Assembly: GCF_002812485.1 (NCBI RefSeq) | Contig: NZ_CP025003.1 | Location: 1,302,001 to 1,366,000 of the forward strand | DNA from: Dickeya fangzhongdai | Lineage (GTDB): Bacteria > Pseudomonadota > Gammaproteobacteria > Enterobacterales > Enterobacteriaceae | Length of the DNA: 64,000 nt | Direction: 5' to 3' | Part shown: piece by piece, positions 9,851 through 20,043 of the stretch | Layout of the letters: every line of letters begins with the position of its first letter | How positions within the stretch are numbered: position 1 is the first letter of the stretch | Notes under the pieces: model-generated | Databases searched by the model: none | What the model saw: only the letters and a program-made list of their open reading frames with translations | Told to the model about the DNA's origin: nothing | Position numbers and translations under genes: made by a program

Positions 9851-11143
9851 ATGAAGAAACTTTCCTTGTCATTAGGTTTAGGAGCGGCTGCCATGCTTCC
9901 TGCATGGGTCATGGCGGATACGCCGGCGCCTGTGGCGGACAAAGCGGACAATGCGTTCATGATGATTTGTACCGCATTGGTGCTGTTCATGACGATTCCT
10001 GGATTGGCGCTGTTTTACGGCGGCCTGATTCGTAGCAAAAACGTGCTGTCCATGCTGACTCAGATTATGGTGGCTTTTGCGCTGGTCTGCATTCTGTGGG
10101 TGATTTATGGCTACAGCGTGGCATTCAGTACAGGCAGCCCGTTCTTCGGCAGCCTGACCAATTTCATGCTGAATGGCATTGATATCAACTCTGTCAGCGG
10201 TACTTTCTACCAGTTTATCCATGTGGCTTATCAGGCGTCCTTTGCCTGCATTACCGTGGGGCTGGTGATTGGTGCGCTGGGTGAGCGTATTCGTTTCTCT
10301 GCCGTACTGATCTTCTCCGCACTGTGGTTCACCTTGTCTTATCTGCCGATGACCCACATGGTATGGGGCGGCGGTTATCTGGCGGCAGACGGCGCGCTGG
10401 ACTTCGCTGGCGGCACCGTTGTACACATCAACGCCGCTGTGGCTGGTCTGGTTGGCGCGTTGCTGTTGGGCAAACGTGTCGGTTTCGGCAAAGAGGCTTT
10501 CAAGCCGCATAATCTGCCGATGGTATTCCTGGGCACCGCTATCCTGTATATCGGCTGGTTCGGTTTCAACGCCGGTTCTGCCGCTGCCGCCAACAACATC
10601 GCGGGTCTGGCGTTCCTGACCACCGTGGTGGCAACAGCCGCTGCGATTCTGGCCTGGGTCGTTGGCGAGTGGATTAGTCGCGGTAAACCGTCTCTGCTGG
10701 GCGCCTGTTCTGGCTGTATCGCCGGTCTGGTTGCCATCACGCCGGCCGCAGGCACTGTGGGTATCGGCGGCGCGATGATTATCGGCTTTGCCGGTGGTTT
10801 TGCTGGCCTGTGGGGTGTGACCGTACTGAAAAAATGGCTGCGCGTCGACGATCCGTGCGATGTGTTCGGGGTGCACGGCGTATGCGGCATCGTCGGATGT
10901 CTGCTGACCGGCGTGTTCACCGCCGCGTCGCTGGGTGGTACCGGTTATGCGCAGGGTGTGACCATGGCTCATCAGGTATGGGTACAGCTGTTTAGCGTGA
11001 TCGTCGCTATCGTGTGGTCCGGCGTCGCCGCGTTCATCTCCTTCAAGGTTGCAGACATTGCTGTCGGTCTGCGTGTACCGGAAGAACAAGAGCGTGAAGG
11101 TCTGGACGTCAACAGCCACGGCGAAAACGCATACAACCAGTAA
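9851..11143 (+). CDS. amtB: Ammonium channel AmtB
   Basis: Trimeric inner-membrane ammonium transporter of 430 residues. It has a cleavable signal peptide (cut near AWVMA, about residue 22) and eleven membrane helices. The Amt signature FAGGTVVHINAAVAGLVGA carries the first pore histidine, and the second lies in DVFGVHGVCGIVG. It is cotranscribed with glnK, whose product plugs the channel. A strong bidirectional hairpin closes the operon. Confidence 0.97.
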   Translation: MKKLSLSLGLGAAAMLPAWVMADTPAPVADKADNAFMMICTALVLFMTIPGLALFYGGLIRSKNVLSMLTQIMVAFALVCILWVIYGYSVAFSTGSPFFGSLTNFMLNGIDINSVSGTFYQFIHVAYQASFACITVGLVIGALGERIRFSAVLIFSALWFTLSYLPMTHMVWGGGYLAADGALDFAGGTVVHINAAVAGLVGALLLGKRVGFGKEAFKPHNLPMVFLGTAILYIGWFGFNAGSAAAANNIAGLAFLTTVVATAAAILAWVVGEWISRGKPSLLGACSGCIAGLVAITPAAGTVGIGGAMIIGFAGGFAGLWGVTVLKKWLRVDDPCDVFGVHGVCGIVGCLLTGVFTAASLGGTGYAQGVTMAHQVWVQLFSVIVAIVWSGVAAFISFKVADIAVGLRVPEEQEREGLDVNSHGENAYNQ

Positions 11144-11189
11144 TTCCCGTTCGGTAGCGGATAATAACGGTTACCGTCATATACCAAAC

Positions 11190-11221
11190 AAAAAACCACC
11201 TTGAAAAAGGTGGTTTTTTTA
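11190..11221. terminator. Bidirectional terminator between amtB and tesB
   Basis: AAAAAACCACC-TTGAAAAA-GGTGGTTTTTTT has A- and T-tracts on both sides, so it can end both the amtB transcript and the converging tesB transcript. Confidence 0.92.
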
Positions 11222-11235
11222 CGTCTGACGCTGGG

Positions 11236-12099
11236 CTATTGACCGTGACGCCGGATGACGCCTTCCTGCACGCTGGATGCCACCAGCACCCCTTCACGGG
11301 TATAGAACTGGCCGCGAACAAACCCGCGGGCGCCGGAAGCCGAGGGGCTTTCGACAGAGTAAAGCAACCAGTCATCCAGCCGGAACGGCCGGTGGAACCA
11401 CATCGCGTGGTCAATGGTTGCGACTTGCATTCCTCGTTCCAGAAACCCCACGCCATGCGGTTGCAGCGCCGTGAGCAGAAAATGACAATCGGAGGTATAA
11501 CCAAGCAGATATTGGTGGGTTCGCTCGTCATCCGGCATGGTGCCGTTGGCCCGGCACCACACCTGTCTGACTGGCGGAGCGGCTTCACCTTTCAACGGGT
11601 TATGAAATTTTATCGGGCGAATCTCTATCGGCCTGTCATTGGTAAAAACCTGGCGCATAACCGGCGGAATCAGATGTTCCATACTACGGGCGATGTCCTG
11701 CTCTGACGGCAAGTCGTCGGGCGGCGTCACTTGCGGCATGTCGCACTGGTGCTCAAAGCCGCTTTCCCGTGTCTGGAAAGAAGCGGTCATGTAAAAAATC
11801 GAACGGCCGTTCTGAATAGCGCTGACGCGTCTGGCGCTAAAACTGTTGCCGTCCCGCAGTGTCTCCACATCGTAGATAATCGGTTTCTGACTGTCGCCGG
11901 GAAGCAGGAAGTAGCTGTGAAACGAATGAATGAAGCGGTCAGCCGGCACGGTCTGTTTAGCGGCAGATAGCGCCTGACCGACCACCTGACCGCCGAATAC
12001 CTGGCGTAACCCCAGATCCTGACTCTGGCCGCGGAACAGGCCTTCTTCCAGTTTTTCCAGATTTAACAACTCGAGAAGATTTTGTAATGCCTGGCTCAT
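11236..12099 (-). CDS. tesB: Acyl-CoA thioesterase II
   Basis: Hydrolyses medium- and long-chain acyl-CoA to free fatty acid and CoA. The 287 residues form a double hot-dog fold: an N-terminal repeat with [19 protein letters not shown] sequence (residues 32-46), and a C-terminal repeat with the catalytic Asp region [20 protein letters not shown] and a late Gln in [11 protein letters not shown]. Length and position next to glnK-amtB match E. coli. It converges on amtB. Confidence 0.95.
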   Translation of the reverse strand: MSQALQNLLELLNLEKLEEGLFRGQSQDLGLRQVFGGQVVGQALSAAKQTVPADRFIHSFHSYFLLPGDSQKPIIYDVETLRDGNSFSARRVSAIQNGRSIFYMTASFQTRESGFEHQCDMPQVTPPDDLPSEQDIARSMEHLIPPVMRQVFTNDRPIEIRPIKFHNPLKGEAAPPVRQVWCRANGTMPDDERTHQYLLGYTSDCHFLLTALQPHGVGFLERGMQVATIDHAMWFHRPFRLDDWLLYSVESPSASGARGFVRGQFYTREGVLVASSVQEGVIRRHGQ

Positions 12100-12351
12100 A
12101 GCTCTGCCTTTGGGTTAATAGTTCTGCATTTGGGTTAATCGTGATTACGCGAATGGCTCGTCGTGCGCTAAAAGAACGCTTTCCATCGAATTCAGACATG
12201 AAGATACTGGCAGGTTCCGGGATGTTAATGTGATTACACGATAACTATCGGAATTTTCCACCATAATTGTTATGCCGGTTGGTTCATACTTCTTAACAGG
12301 TGGCGGTTTTTCTGACCGTCATCCTGATAAAATAATTAAGGAGACTTACCT

Positions 12352-12912
12352 ATGAGATTATGGCATATCTTTGGTGGTATTACGGTATCGATCGCGCTCT
12401 CCGGGTGTGTGAATAACCATGGTGTTGCTCCTGAAGCGACTGCGCCGGCAACGGGGCAGACTCAGACTCTTTCTCAACCTGTTAGCGGCATGCCCGCTGT
12501 GACCGGCACAGTCAATATTCGCCAAAAAATCGCGTTGCCGCCGGATTCGGTGCTGACGGTGACCGTATCCGATGCGTCGATTCCGGATGCACCTTCAAAA
12601 GTGATCTCTCAGCGGGTTATCCGCACGGAAGGGCAGCAGGCGCCATTCCGGTTTGTGCTGCCTTATAACCCGGCGGAAATCCGGCCGGACGCCCGTATCC
12701 TGCTCAGTGCCGCCGTTGCCATTAACCACCGGGTGACATTGATTACCGAGCATGTGATGCCGGTGGTCAGCAATGGGGTGAATAATGCCGATCTGACACT
12801 GATACCGGTTCCGACTGTACCGGTGCCGGCGAAGTCCGGCGGGTTTCTGACGCCGAATGCACCGGCAGCGTCCGATGAGGGTGTTTCAGATTCGTCATCA
12901 CAATCCTATTAA
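12352..12912 (+). CDS. ybaY: YbaY family lipoprotein
   Basis: Predicted lipoprotein of 186 residues. The signal sequence ends in the lipobox LSGC with the lipidated cysteine at residue 19. One YbaY/YscW-type beta domain follows at about 50-150 (VTGTVNIRQKIALPPDSVLTVTVSD). The C-terminal tail is low in complexity and rich in Pro, Ala and Ser. A strong AAGGAG site precedes the ATG. YscW relatives help assemble secretins, but the role of YbaY itself is unknown. Confidence 0.88.
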   Translation: MRLWHIFGGITVSIALSGCVNNHGVAPEATAPATGQTQTLSQPVSGMPAVTGTVNIRQKIALPPDSVLTVTVSDASIPDAPSKVISQRVIRTEGQQAPFRFVLPYNPAEIRPDARILLSAAVAINHRVTLITEHVMPVVSNGVNNADLTLIPVPTVPVPAKSGGFLTPNAPAASDEGVSDSSSQSY

Positions 12913-12940
12913 TATTGTTAATCACGCTGGCGGTGCCTGC

Positions 12941-13270
12941 TTACAGGACATCCTGCACGTACCGCCAGCGAAATCTCTCCAGATCGATCTTCCCTTCCAA
13001 ATCCAGTATCACCCCTTCAGATTGAAGGGCCGATTTTTGCCGCTGAAAATCCGGGCCGGTAAGCGAAATCTCTCCTTTTCGATTAATCACCCGATACCAG
13101 GGTAGCTGGCTGCCTGTGGGGAGCCCCCGCAGTATACCACCTACCTGCCGTGCGGCTCGGGCCGAGCCGGCAAGACGAGCGACATCGCCATAGGTAACGA
13201 CGCAGCCGTAAGGAATGGCGGCGATAACGTGGATGACTCGCTGACGAAAATTGTCCGCTTCGGTAATCAT
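12941..13270 (-). CDS. atl: Alkyltransferase-like DNA-binding protein Atl (YbaZ)
   Basis: Relative of O6-methylguanine methyltransferase that binds alkylated guanine but cannot remove the group. In place of the active-site PCHR the sequence reads PWYRVI, so the acceptor Cys is Trp. The helix-turn-helix AGSARAARQVGGILRG, used to flip bases, is intact. I chose the ATG at 13270 (MITEADNFRQRVIHV, 109 residues); a TTG four codons upstream is possible. In E. coli the protein marks damage for nucleotide excision repair. Confidence 0.92.
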   Translation of the reverse strand: MITEADNFRQRVIHVIAAIPYGCVVTYGDVARLAGSARAARQVGGILRGLPTGSQLPWYRVINRKGEISLTGPDFQRQKSALQSEGVILDLEGKIDLERFRWRYVQDVL

Positions 13271-13404
13271 GGCGGGATCCAATATGTTGAAACCGGTAGA
13301 GAATGAACGGTATCAGCAGTATAAAAGCTGGCGATGGGTAAGAAAACAGCGGTTAGGCGGCGGCAACTTGCAATTGCCCAGTTCATCACCGATAATGCCC
13401 TCCG

Positions 13405-13420
13405 CTCCACAACTGTGGAG
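13405..13420. other. Short hairpin just upstream of ffs
   Basis: CTCCAC-AACT-GTGGAG is a perfect 6-bp inverted repeat ending 8 bases before the 4.5S RNA. It could be part of the ffs precursor leader or a protein site; nothing more can be said. Confidence 0.4.
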
Positions 13421-13428
13421 CTGTCAAT

Positions 13429-13542
13429 GGAGGCCCCGTTGGTTCTCCCGCAACACTAACCTGTGGACCCGGTCAGGTCCGGAAGGAAGCAGCCGCAGCA
13501 GGCGACGTGTGTGCCGGGATGTAGCTGGCGGGGCCTCCACCA
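13429..13542 (+). ncRNA. ffs: 4.5S RNA (signal recognition particle RNA)
   Basis: RNA core of the bacterial signal recognition particle, bound by Ffh. The domain IV core GGTCAGGTCCGGAAGGAAGC, with its GGAA tetraloop, is exact, as is the later TGTGCCGGGATGTAGCTGG. The ends pair as GGAGGCCCC with GGGGCCTCC. The length of about 114 is as in E. coli, where the gene also sits near ybaZ. End positions are good to a few bases. Confidence 0.96.
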
Positions 13543-13830
13543 TTTTATCTCTCTCCCTCTGGCTTCAACATTATTTCTAATATCCCCGCCTGATGTTTTA
13601 TCAATAAAAGGTACAACGTTTTTTATACGATAAATTCGGTGAAAAGGTTTTTAATCAGAAAGGTTCGATTTAATTCTGGGGAGAGTGAATGAATTAATAA
13701 AGAGAAATTTAAGTAATGCGTGATACTTCTTGTTACAAAGGGGGTGTTATTCTTTACAGTTCATAAAAAACAAAGGCCGACAGAATATCGGCACAGTGTC
13801 TTTATGTATTTAAACTGCTGTTTTTAATGC
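13543..13830. other. AT-rich spacer between ffs and hha
   Basis: A T-rich stretch follows ffs at once and may serve as its terminator region. A short inverted repeat near 13772-13796 (AGGCCGACAGAATATCGGC) lies past the hha stop. No coding frame is supported. Confidence 0.5.
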
Positions 13831-14034
13831 TTAACGAACGTATTTCCACACAGCAGTTGGTACTTTGTCGTAAAGCTTATTCATCGTCAGCTCTGCCAGG
13901 CGGTGGTCTGCAGCTGAATAGAACATTTCAAGCTCATCGTTGGAAAGCTCGTACTTGTTTTTTTCTATAACACGCTCAAGCGTGTCGATGGTTGTGCATT
14001 TACGCAAACGCATTAAATAGTCGATTTTTTTCAT
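13831..14034 (-). CDS. hha: Hha/YmoA-family nucleoid-associated modulator
   Basis: Small partner of H-NS that tunes silencing of virulence and horizontally acquired genes. The 67 residues ([20 protein letters not shown]...) are nearly YmoA/Hha throughout, including the single conserved Cys at 13 and the [21 protein letters not shown] block. It lies 53 bases downstream of tomB on the same strand, the usual tomB-hha pair found next to acrAB. Confidence 0.95.
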   Translation of the reverse strand: MKKIDYLMRLRKCTTIDTLERVIEKNKYELSNDELEMFYSAADHRLAELTMNKLYDKVPTAVWKYVR

Positions 14035-14087
14035 AGTGACCTTGTTAATTTTCCTGGATTTAAATTAAGTATGAGACAAATTATTGC

Positions 14088-14456
14088 TTAAGTTTTTACT
14101 ACCGTACAGATGCTCTTTTCTGAGAACATTCTGAATAATTGTGACTTGGATTTTTTCCATTTCTGCAACTCGGAGTCATTTATACCGTAATTGCTGAAAA
14201 GAATATAAGTGTCGTCCAGATATTTCTCAACCCGTTCACATAACGCCGCTTCATGCGGGTATTTTATTTTGTAGGTAACAACAAATGCCGCAATATGCTC
14301 GATAAGTTCGTTTAGTTGAAGGTTGACCGCAGAGGTCGGATCATTCACCCAGCCACGACTGCTGTCACCTAATGTCGCGATACTTTCGTCGTGCAGATTT
14401 TCACACAAGAATCTGAGTTGGGCAATATCATAATGTTGAGGTGTGTACTCATCCAT
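14088..14456 (-). CDS. tomB: TomB, Hha toxicity modulator
   Basis: Partner of Hha described as its antitoxin and as a biofilm modulator. The 122 residues start MDEYTPQHYDIAQLRFLCENLHDESIATLGDS and match E. coli TomB (YbaJ) in length and along the N-terminal half. Conserved cysteines lie at 18 and in the C-terminal region. An AGGGAT ribosome site precedes the start. It is transcribed with hha. Confidence 0.93.
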   Translation of the reverse strand: MDEYTPQHYDIAQLRFLCENLHDESIATLGDSSRGWVNDPTSAVNLQLNELIEHIAAFVVTYKIKYPHEAALCERVEKYLDDTYILFSNYGINDSELQKWKKSKSQLFRMFSEKSICTVVKT

Positions 14457-14457
14457 T

Positions 14458-14963
14458 TCTATCCCTCCGTAAGCTACGATTCAGTGTCACTTAGGGCCAC
14501 CACTCGGCCAGACAGGTGGTGTGATGAAGTGCAGAAGATAGAATGCCCCTCAGTATGCCTCAATTTCCCTTAATCTTAAGACGAACAGGGGTAACACGGT
14601 GAATGCCAGAGAATGACTCGACGTCACTGTCAACAATCATTCTGAATTCATTATAGCAAAAAAGCCAACGTTTACGGTGTGGTCGAACCAATTTTATGAC
14701 GATTACTGCTATCGGTGCGGGCTGCTTCCGGTGAGCCGTGATATATTTATCGGCCACTGGAACAAGTATATTTAATTTTTTTCGTTGTTAGCAAGAATCA
14801 CAGTGTTAATTAATTTTTCTGGCTTGTCTTTATTTGTAAAGATTTTGATGGAATGAAAAGATAATTATTTTATCTTTTTGTTTTTTAAGGGGATTGATGA
14901 AGGGGCAATGACAGAAGGTGTGGTGATGAGCACACCTTCCGATAGTTTTTGAGCAAATAATAA
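14458..14963. other. Spacer between tomB and rpmJ2 with one doubtful small frame
   Basis: The part near tomB holds a CACCAC/GTGGTG inverted repeat (14500-14521). The part from about 14760 is very AT-rich. On the minus strand a frame from GTG 14757 to 14560 encodes 65 residues with host-like codon use but no clear ribosome site and no family I recognise. It may be a remnant. Confidence 0.35.
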
Positions 14964-15107
14964 TTAGCGTTTTTTCTTTTTCCTGCCCTGTACCGCGTTG
15001 AAACGTGGGTTGCTCTTACAGATGACATAGACGCGCCCGCGACGTTTGACCACGATACAGTCTTTGTGACGCGTTTTGGCGCTGCGAAGAGAACTTAATA
15101 CCTGCAT
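14964..15107 (-). CDS. rpmJ2: Alternative ribosomal protein L36 (YkgO type)
   Basis: 47-residue zinc-independent paralogue of L36, read directly from the sequence: [20 protein letters not shown], ending [11 protein letters not shown]. The normal four-ligand zinc set is gone and two cysteines (17 and 30) remain. It replaces L36 on ribosomes when zinc is short. It follows rpmE2 by 15 bases on the same strand, and both should read from the Zur-type operator at 15388-15405. Confidence 0.95.
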   Translation of the reverse strand: MQVLSSLRSAKTRHKDCIVVKRRGRVYVICKSNPRFNAVQGRKKKKR

Positions 15108-15122
15108 GGATAATTCCCCAGA

Positions 15123-15374
15123 TTACGATTTCAGAAAACGGCCGAAACGCTGTTGGAAACGCGCTGCGCTACCTTCTTTGGCGTATTCTTTCTGCTTGCC
15201 GGTGTAATAAGGATGAGAGGCGGAAGAAACGTCGATAGTGACGTAAGGATAGACTTCGCCTTCGTACTCATAGGTTCGATCGGTTTTGATCGTAGAGCCG
15301 ATTTTATAAAATACATTCTCACTGGTATCGTGGAACAGCACAGTGCGGTAGTTGGGATGGATACCCGCTTTCAT
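15123..15374 (-). CDS. rpmE2: Alternative ribosomal protein L31 type B (YkgM)
   Basis: 83-residue L31 paralogue without any cysteine ([26 protein letters not shown]...), so it needs no zinc. Displacing the zinc-bearing L31 frees zinc for other uses. It is the first gene of the rpmE2-rpmJ2 pair. The ATG lies 14 bases downstream of a palindromic Zur-type operator. Confidence 0.97.
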   Translation of the reverse strand: MKAGIHPNYRTVLFHDTSENVFYKIGSTIKTDRTYEYEGEVYPYVTIDVSSASHPYYTGKQKEYAKEGSAARFQQRFGRFLKS

Positions 15375-15387
15375 GACAGCCTCATTT

Positions 15388-15405
15388 GTTATGTTATAAC
15401 ATATC
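15388..15405. promoter_or_regulatory. Zur-type operator of rpmE2-rpmJ2
   Basis: GTTATGTTATAACATATC contains a perfect 14-base palindrome, TATGTTATAACATA (15390-15403), and matches the enterobacterial Zur box pattern. It lies directly upstream of the rpmE2 start, which predicts repression when zinc is sufficient. Confidence 0.88.
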
Positions 15406-15499
15406 TATATTCTGCGCTTTTTTGGCGTGATGATCAACGTTACGATTTGCAGGGAAATCGCAGGGCTGGGGGATAGGGGAATGCTGGCCTGAACCTGAA

Positions 15500-15526
15500 A
15501 AGGAAAAGGCCGCATAAGCGGCCTTT
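15500..15526 (-). terminator. Rho-independent terminator after acrB
   Basis: Read on the minus strand, AAAGGCCGC-TTAT-GCGGCCTTTTCC follows the acrB stop by 18 bases. Confidence 0.8.
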
Positions 15527-15544
15527 GAGAAGCAATAGAATGTG

Positions 15545-18500
15545 TTAGTGACTGGTCTGGGAGTGCTCGTGATGGGAGTCGTCCGCTTCTTTTTTCTTGC
15601 CGAAGCGGCGGCGCACCACGACAAAGAACACCGGCACGAAGTAGATAGCCAGTACGGTAGCGGTGATCATCCCGCCCATTACGCCGGTACCGACCGCGTT
15701 CTGTGCGCCGGAGCCTGCGCCGGTACTGATTACCAGCGGTACTACGCCCAGAATGAACGCCAGCGATGTCATCAGAATGGGGCGCAGACGCATACGTACA
15801 GCATCCAGGGTCGCTTCCACCAGACCTTTCCCTTCTTTCTCCATCAGGTCCTTGGCGAACTCGACGATCAGAATGGCGTTCTTGGCGGACAAACCGATGG
15901 TTGTCAGCAGGCCGACCTTAAAGTAAACATCGTTTTCCAGTCCGCGCAGGCCGGCGGCCATCACCGCACCAAATACACCCAGCGGTACAACCAGCATAAC
16001 GGAGAATGGAATCGACCAGCTTTCATACAACGCGGCCAGACACAGGAACACCACGATGGCGGAGATAATGATCAGCGCCGGCGCCTGGTTACCGGCCAGT
16101 CGTTCCTGATAGGACATACCGGTCCAGTCGAATCCGATTCCTGGTGGTAATTGTGACGCCAGTTCTTCCATCAGCGCCATGGCTTCACCGGTACTCTTGC
16201 CGGGAGCGGCTTCACCCACCAATTCTACTGCCGGCAGGCCGTTGTAACGCTCCAGACGCGGCGAACCGTATTCCCAACGCTCGGAAGCGAAAGCTGAGAA
16301 GGGGACCATCTGACCGGAGGTGCCGCGGACATACCATTTCTGGATATCATTGGGCAGCATACGGAATTTGGCTTCCGCCTGAACATACACCTTTTTCACC
16401 CTACCGCGGTCGATAAAGTCATTGACGTAGGTTCCCCCCAACGCGGTGGACAGCGTGGCGTTGATGGTGGCAATCGATACCCCGAGCGATTCCGCTTTTT
16501 CCTGATCGATATCAAGCCGGTATTGCGGCATGTCTTCCATCCCGTTGGGACGAACACGCACCAGCGTGTCAGGATGTTGGGCGATCATTCCCAGCAACTG
16601 GTTACGGGCGGCCATCAGCTTATCGTGGCCGAGGTTGTTCTGATCGATCAGTTCAAAGTCAAAACCACTGGCGGTACCCAGCTCGACGATCGCCGGTATG
16701 TTGAACGGGATGACCATCGCTTCCTTGATTTGCGAGAAGGCGCCAAAAGCGCGACCAATAATTGCGTCGACCTTGTTGGCTGCACCACTTCGTTCATCCC
16801 AGTCTTTCAGGCTGGCGAAGGCGATACCCATGTTCTGTCCGCGACCGGCGAAACCGAAGCCGTTAACGGTAAACACCGAGTTCACGTTGTCTTTTTCGTG
16901 TTGCAGGTAGTAATCGTTAACCTGATCAAGCACTTTCTGCGTGCTTTCCTGGGTTGCGCCCACCGGCAACTGCACCATTGTCAGTAATACGCCCTGGTCT
17001 TCCTGCGGCAGGAAGGAGCTTGGCAGACGGGTAAACATCAGACCCAATCCAGCCACGACAATCAGGTACACCACCACATAACGGCCAGTGCTGCGCAGGA
17101 TGTTGGCGACACTGTTGGTGTAGTGATTGGTGCTCTTATCGAAAAGACGGTTGAACCAGCCGAAGAAACCTTTTTTCTCGCCATGGTTGGCAATCGGTTT
17201 CAGGATGGTTGCACACAGTGCTGGCGTCAGGATCAATGCCACCAGCACCGACAGCACCATGGAGGACACGATGGTGACGGAGAACTGGCGGTAGATGGCG
17301 CCGGTCGAGCCGCCGGAAAACGCCATCGGTACGAATACTGCGGACAGCACCAGCGCGATACCGACCAGTGCGCCCTGAATCTGCCCCATGGATTTGCGGG
17401 TGGCTTCCTTGGGCGATAACCCTTCTTCCGCCATTACGCGTTCCACGTTTTCCACCACGACGATGGCATCGTCCACCAATAGGCCGATGGCTAGCACCAT
17501 GGCGAACATGGTCAGGGTGTTAATCGAATAGCCGAAGGCGGACAGTATGGAGAAGGTTCCCAGCAGCACCACCGGTACGGCGATGGTGGGAATCAGCGTG
17601 GCGCGGAAGTTCTGCAAGAACAGGTACATCACCACGAATACCAGCACGATGGCTTCAAGCAGGGTTTTCACCACCTCGTAAATGGAGATTTTTACGAACG
17701 GCGTGGTGTCATACGGATAAACCACTTTCAGCCCGGCAGGGAAATTCGACTGTAATTTGGTGATTTCCGCTTTTACCGCTGAAGCCGTATCAAGCGCGTT
17801 GGCGCCGGTAGCGAGTTTAATACCCAGACCGGCGGCCGGACGACCGTTATAGCGGGCGATGACGCTGTAGCTTTCGCCGCCGAGTTCGATACGGGCAACG
17901 TTATTCAGGCGAACCTGTGAACCGTCCTGATTCACTTTGAGCAGAATATTGCCGAACTGTTCCGGCGAATTCAGCCGCGTCTGCGCAATAATTGACGCAT
18001 TCAGCTTCTGACCGGGAACCGGCGGCGTGCCGCCAAGCTGACCGGCGGCGATTTGGTTGTTCTGCACCTGAATCGCCGAGACCACGTCGCTGGTAGTGAG
18101 CTGGTAATTGTTCAGTTTGTCCGGGTCGAGCCAGATACGCATGGCGTACTGGGCGCCGAACAACTGGGTATCACCCACCCCGCGTACGCGGCTGATCGGG
18201 TCTTTGATACTGGCGCCGACGAAGTCCGCGATGTCCTGCTGGGTCATGTTGTTATCGTCGCTGACGAAACCGAGTACCATCAGGAAGCTGCTGCTGGATT
18301 TCTGCACGCTAACGCCTTGCTGCTGCACTTCCTGCGGCAGCAACGGCATCGCCAGTTGCAGTTTATTCTGTACCTGCACCTGAGCAATGTCCGGGTTGGC
18401 ATCGGCATCGAACGTCAGTGTAATCTGCACGGTGCCTGACGAGTCACTGTTGGAAGACATATACAGTAACTTGTCGATCCCGTTCATGTTCTGTTCGATT

Positions 18501-18691
18501 ACCTGCGTTACGGTATCCTGCAGGGTTTTCGCATCCGCGCCCGGGTAGTTGGCGGTAATCTGAACCGCGGGCGGCGCAATGGTTGGGTACTGCGCAATAG
18601 GCAACTTCAGGATTGCCAGTGTCCCGGTGAGCATCACCATAATGGCGATGACCCAGGCAAAAATCGGGCGATCTATGAAAAACTTGGCCAT
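15545..18691 (-). CDS. acrB: RND multidrug efflux pump AcrB
   Basis: Trimeric inner-membrane pump that drives drugs, bile salts and plant antimicrobials out through AcrA and TolC using the proton gradient. The 1048 residues match the E. coli length of 1049. Twelve membrane helices flank two large periplasmic loops. The proton-relay aspartates are present in [24 protein letters not shown]. It lies 16 bases after acrA in the same operon, with a terminator after it. Confidence 0.98.
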   Translation of the reverse strand: MAKFFIDRPIFAWVIAIMVMLTGTLAILKLPIAQYPTIAPPAVQITANYPGADAKTLQDTVTQVIEQNMNGIDKLLYMSSNSDSSGTVQITLTFDADANPDIAQVQVQNKLQLAMPLLPQEVQQQGVSVQKSSSSFLMVLGFVSDDNNMTQQDIADFVGASIKDPISRVRGVGDTQLFGAQYAMRIWLDPDKLNNYQLTTSDVVSAIQVQNNQIAAGQLGGTPPVPGQKLNASIIAQTRLNSPEQFGNILLKVNQDGSQVRLNNVARIELGGESYSVIARYNGRPAAGLGIKLATGANALDTASAVKAEITKLQSNFPAGLKVVYPYDTTPFVKISIYEVVKTLLEAIVLVFVVMYLFLQNFRATLIPTIAVPVVLLGTFSILSAFGYSINTLTMFAMVLAIGLLVDDAIVVVENVERVMAEEGLSPKEATRKSMGQIQGALVGIALVLSAVFVPMAFSGGSTGAIYRQFSVTIVSSMVLSVLVALILTPALCATILKPIANHGEKKGFFGWFNRLFDKSTNHYTNSVANILRSTGRYVVVYLIVVAGLGLMFTRLPSSFLPQEDQGVLLTMVQLPVGATQESTQKVLDQVNDYYLQHEKDNVNSVFTVNGFGFAGRGQNMGIAFASLKDWDERSGAANKVDAIIGRAFGAFSQIKEAMVIPFNIPAIVELGTASGFDFELIDQNNLGHDKLMAARNQLLGMIAQHPDTLVRVRPNGMEDMPQYRLDIDQEKAESLGVSIATINATLSTALGGTYVNDFIDRGRVKKVYVQAEAKFRMLPNDIQKWYVRGTSGQMVPFSAFASERWEYGSPRLERYNGLPAVELVGEAAPGKSTGEAMALMEELASQLPPGIGFDWTGMSYQERLAGNQAPALIIISAIVVFLCLAALYESWSIPFSVMLVVPLGVFGAVMAAGLRGLENDVYFKVGLLTTIGLSAKNAILIVEFAKDLMEKEGKGLVEATLDAVRMRLRPILMTSLAFILGVVPLVISTGAGSGAQNAVGTGVMGGMITATVLAIYFVPVFFVVVRRRFGKKKEADDSHHEHSQTSH

Positions 18692-18707
18692 GGATTACCG
18701 GCTCCTG

Positions 18708-19901
18708 TTAAGACTTGGCGGGTTGGGACTGCGGTTGCTGCTGTTGCGCATTACCTGCGGCCACTTCCTGCGCTTTTACCTGCATGCCCGGTCTGATTTT
18801 CTGCAGGCCTGTCAAGATGATACGATCACCCGGTTTGACGCCCGACGTCACCAGCCATTTGTCGCCGATGGCCTGACCGGTGGTGATCGGATGGACTTCC
18901 ACTTTGTCGCCTTCGCCGACCAGCATCACGGTAGCGTCGCCGCGCGGTGTACGGCTCACGCCCTGTTGAGGCACCAGAATCGCGTTGGGAGTGACGCCGG
19001 AATCCATCTGCGCGCGGACAAACATCCCCGGCAGCAGATTGTGATCCGGATTCGGGAACACGGCGCGTAAAGTGATGGAACCGGTGGTTTCATCCACGGT
19101 GACGTCGGAGAATTCCAGAGTCCCTTGCTGGTTATAATGGGTGCCGTTATCCAGCGTCAGCTGAACGTTGGCTTTGCCATTGGTCTGTTGCAGGGTGCCG
19201 TTTTCCAGTTCCTTTTTCAGGCGCAGGAAATCGTTGGTGGACTGGGTGACGTCCACATAAATTGGATCCAACTGCTGGATAGTCGTCAGCGCTGTCGTCT
19301 GCGCATTGGACACCAGCGCGCCTTCCGTCACGGTGGATTTACCGACACGACCGGTAATCGGGGCCGTTACGCGGGTATAGTTCAGGCTAATTTGCGCGTT
19401 GTCGAGGCTGGCTTTAGCCGCGGCAACCGCCGCCTCGGTCTGGCGTGCGGTGGCAACAGCCTGATCGTAATCCTGCTTGCTGACGTAGTTGGTGCCGAGC
19501 AGCGGTTTGTAGCGGTTAACGGTCAACCGCGCGATTTCCGCGTTAGCCTGAGCCTGGACCAGCGCGGCCTTGGCGTTGTTGTACTGGGCCTGATACGTGG
19601 CCGGATCGATCTGATACAGCGATGTGCCTGCCTTGACGTCGCTGCCTTCCACAAAGTTGCGCTTCAGAATAATACCGTTCACCTGAGGGCGTACTTCGGC
19701 AATACGATAGGCGCTTGTGCGTCCCGGCAGCTCGGTGATGATATTCAGAGTTTGTGATTTTATCGTAACGATGCCGACTTCCGGTGCGCCTCCCTGATGG
19801 GCCCCTTCTTGAGAAGCCTTGTTGTCACATCCTGTGAGTACGAGGCCGCCAGAAAGCATCAGCATAGCCGCCAGAGGCGTAAGCCTTCTGTTTTTATTCA
19901 T
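18708..19901 (-). CDS. acrA: RND efflux periplasmic adaptor AcrA (lipoprotein)
   Basis: Adaptor linking AcrB to TolC. The 397 residues begin with a lipoprotein signal ending LVLTGC (Cys at residue 25). The lipoyl half-motifs, the long alpha-helical hairpin (about 95-170, QAQYNNAKAALVQAQANAEIARL) and the beta-barrel domain (GKSTVTEGALVSNAQTT) follow. The C-terminal tail is rich in Gln. It is first in the acrAB operon, divergent from acrR. Confidence 0.98.
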   Translation of the reverse strand: MNKNRRLTPLAAMLMLSGGLVLTGCDNKASQEGAHQGGAPEVGIVTIKSQTLNIITELPGRTSAYRIAEVRPQVNGIILKRNFVEGSDVKAGTSLYQIDPATYQAQYNNAKAALVQAQANAEIARLTVNRYKPLLGTNYVSKQDYDQAVATARQTEAAVAAAKASLDNAQISLNYTRVTAPITGRVGKSTVTEGALVSNAQTTALTTIQQLDPIYVDVTQSTNDFLRLKKELENGTLQQTNGKANVQLTLDNGTHYNQQGTLEFSDVTVDETTGSITLRAVFPNPDHNLLPGMFVRAQMDSGVTPNAILVPQQGVSRTPRGDATVMLVGEGDKVEVHPITTGQAIGDKWLVTSGVKPGDRIILTGLQKIRPGMQVKAQEVAAGNAQQQQPQSQPAKS

Positions 19902-19990
19902 AGATAAACCCCAAGTATCCGATTTTTAATTGACCAATGGATCACAAGCTTTTAAACCCATTGCTGCGATAAATTCAGGCTCGTGCTATG

Positions 19991-20016
19991 TTACATACAT
20001 CCGTGAATGTATGTAA
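19991..20016. promoter_or_regulatory. AcrR operator between acrA and acrR
   Basis: TTACATACAT-CCGTGA-ATGTATGTAA is a perfect 10-bp inverted repeat. It keeps the arms of the known E. coli AcrR operator (TACATACAT / ATGTATGTA). It lies 27 bases before the acrR ATG and 89 bases before acrA, so it can control both. Confidence 0.93.
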
Positions 20017-20043
20017 ATCTCGCTTCCCTTGAAAGTCGGCGCT

